Assembly (NCBI GenBank): GCA_945869365.1
Contig: CAMBOW010000099.1
Span: 1 to 5,771 of the forward strand
Direction: 5' to 3'
Length of the DNA: 5,771 nucleotides
Source of the DNA: Flavobacterium psychrophilum
GTDB lineage: Bacteria; Bacteroidota; Bacteroidia; Flavobacteriales; Flavobacteriaceae
Both the position numbers and the translations under genes were made by a program. The notes beneath the pieces were generated by a model. The model was not told where the DNA came from and made no database searches. It was given only the letters and a program-made list of their open reading frames with translations. Numbering within the stretch: position 1 is the stretch's first letter; each line of letters opens with the position of its first letter. Positions 5,762-5,771 of the stretch are shown here, piece after piece.

Positions 5762-5771
5762 AGCTATTTCC
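5762..5771 (+). repeat. Start of a second copy of the post-paaZ dispersed repeat, cut by the window end
   Basis: The last ten bases, AGCTATTTCC, are identical to 1787-1796, and begin five bases after the ilvE stop compared with eleven after the paaZ stop, in the same orientation. The rest is outside the window, so this is a suggestion from a ten-base match and its position only. Confidence 0.5.

Overview
The window looks like chromosomal DNA of a Bacteroidota member, most likely a Flavobacteriaceae (Flavobacterium-like). The reasons are A-rich gene leaders without Shine-Dalgarno motifs, protein variants of flavobacterial type (a PaaZ with a C-terminal extension, a branched-chain-type E2), and intergenic repeat families that I remember from that group. 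GC content is in the mid-40s by eye, rather high for Flavobacterium. All five real genes lie on the + strand, and no convincing gene is seen on the - strand.

Layout. (1) 1-1776 is the 3' two-thirds or so of paaZ, the bifunctional ring-opening enzyme of aerobic phenylacetyl-CoA catabolism, with an extra C-terminal DinB/DUF1569-like domain. (2) 1777-1932 is a 156-base spacer holding two different repeat elements. (3) 1933-2685 is a crotonase-superfamily enoyl-CoA hydratase/isomerase. (4) 2686-2758 is a spacer built from 7-base repeats that can fold on itself. (5) 2759-3355 is paaY, a gamma-carbonic-anhydrase-fold thioesterase of the same pathway. (6) 3356-3427 is a second spacer built from 7-base repeats. 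(7) 3428-4687 is the E2 acyltransferase of a 2-oxoacid dehydrogenase, best read as the branched-chain type. (8) 4702-5757 is a branched-chain amino-acid aminotransferase (ilvE). (9) The last 10 bases match the start of the repeat found after paaZ.

Functionally there are two modules. paaZ, the crotonase and paaY belong to phenylacetate degradation: PaaZ hydrolyses the oxepin-CoA ring and oxidises the aldehyde, a crotonase does hydration or isomerisation downstream, and PaaY clears dead-end CoA thioesters. The E2 and IlvE genes, 14 bases apart, fit branched-chain amino-acid catabolism: the aminotransferase makes branched 2-oxoacids, which the dehydrogenase converts to acyl-CoAs used in energy metabolism or as primers for iso-fatty acids.

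The most unusual feature is that the same kind of degenerate 7-base repeats filling the spacers also occur inside the E2 gene. There they encode both interdomain linkers, in the frame that avoids their stop codons, and produce a 7-residue peptide periodicity.
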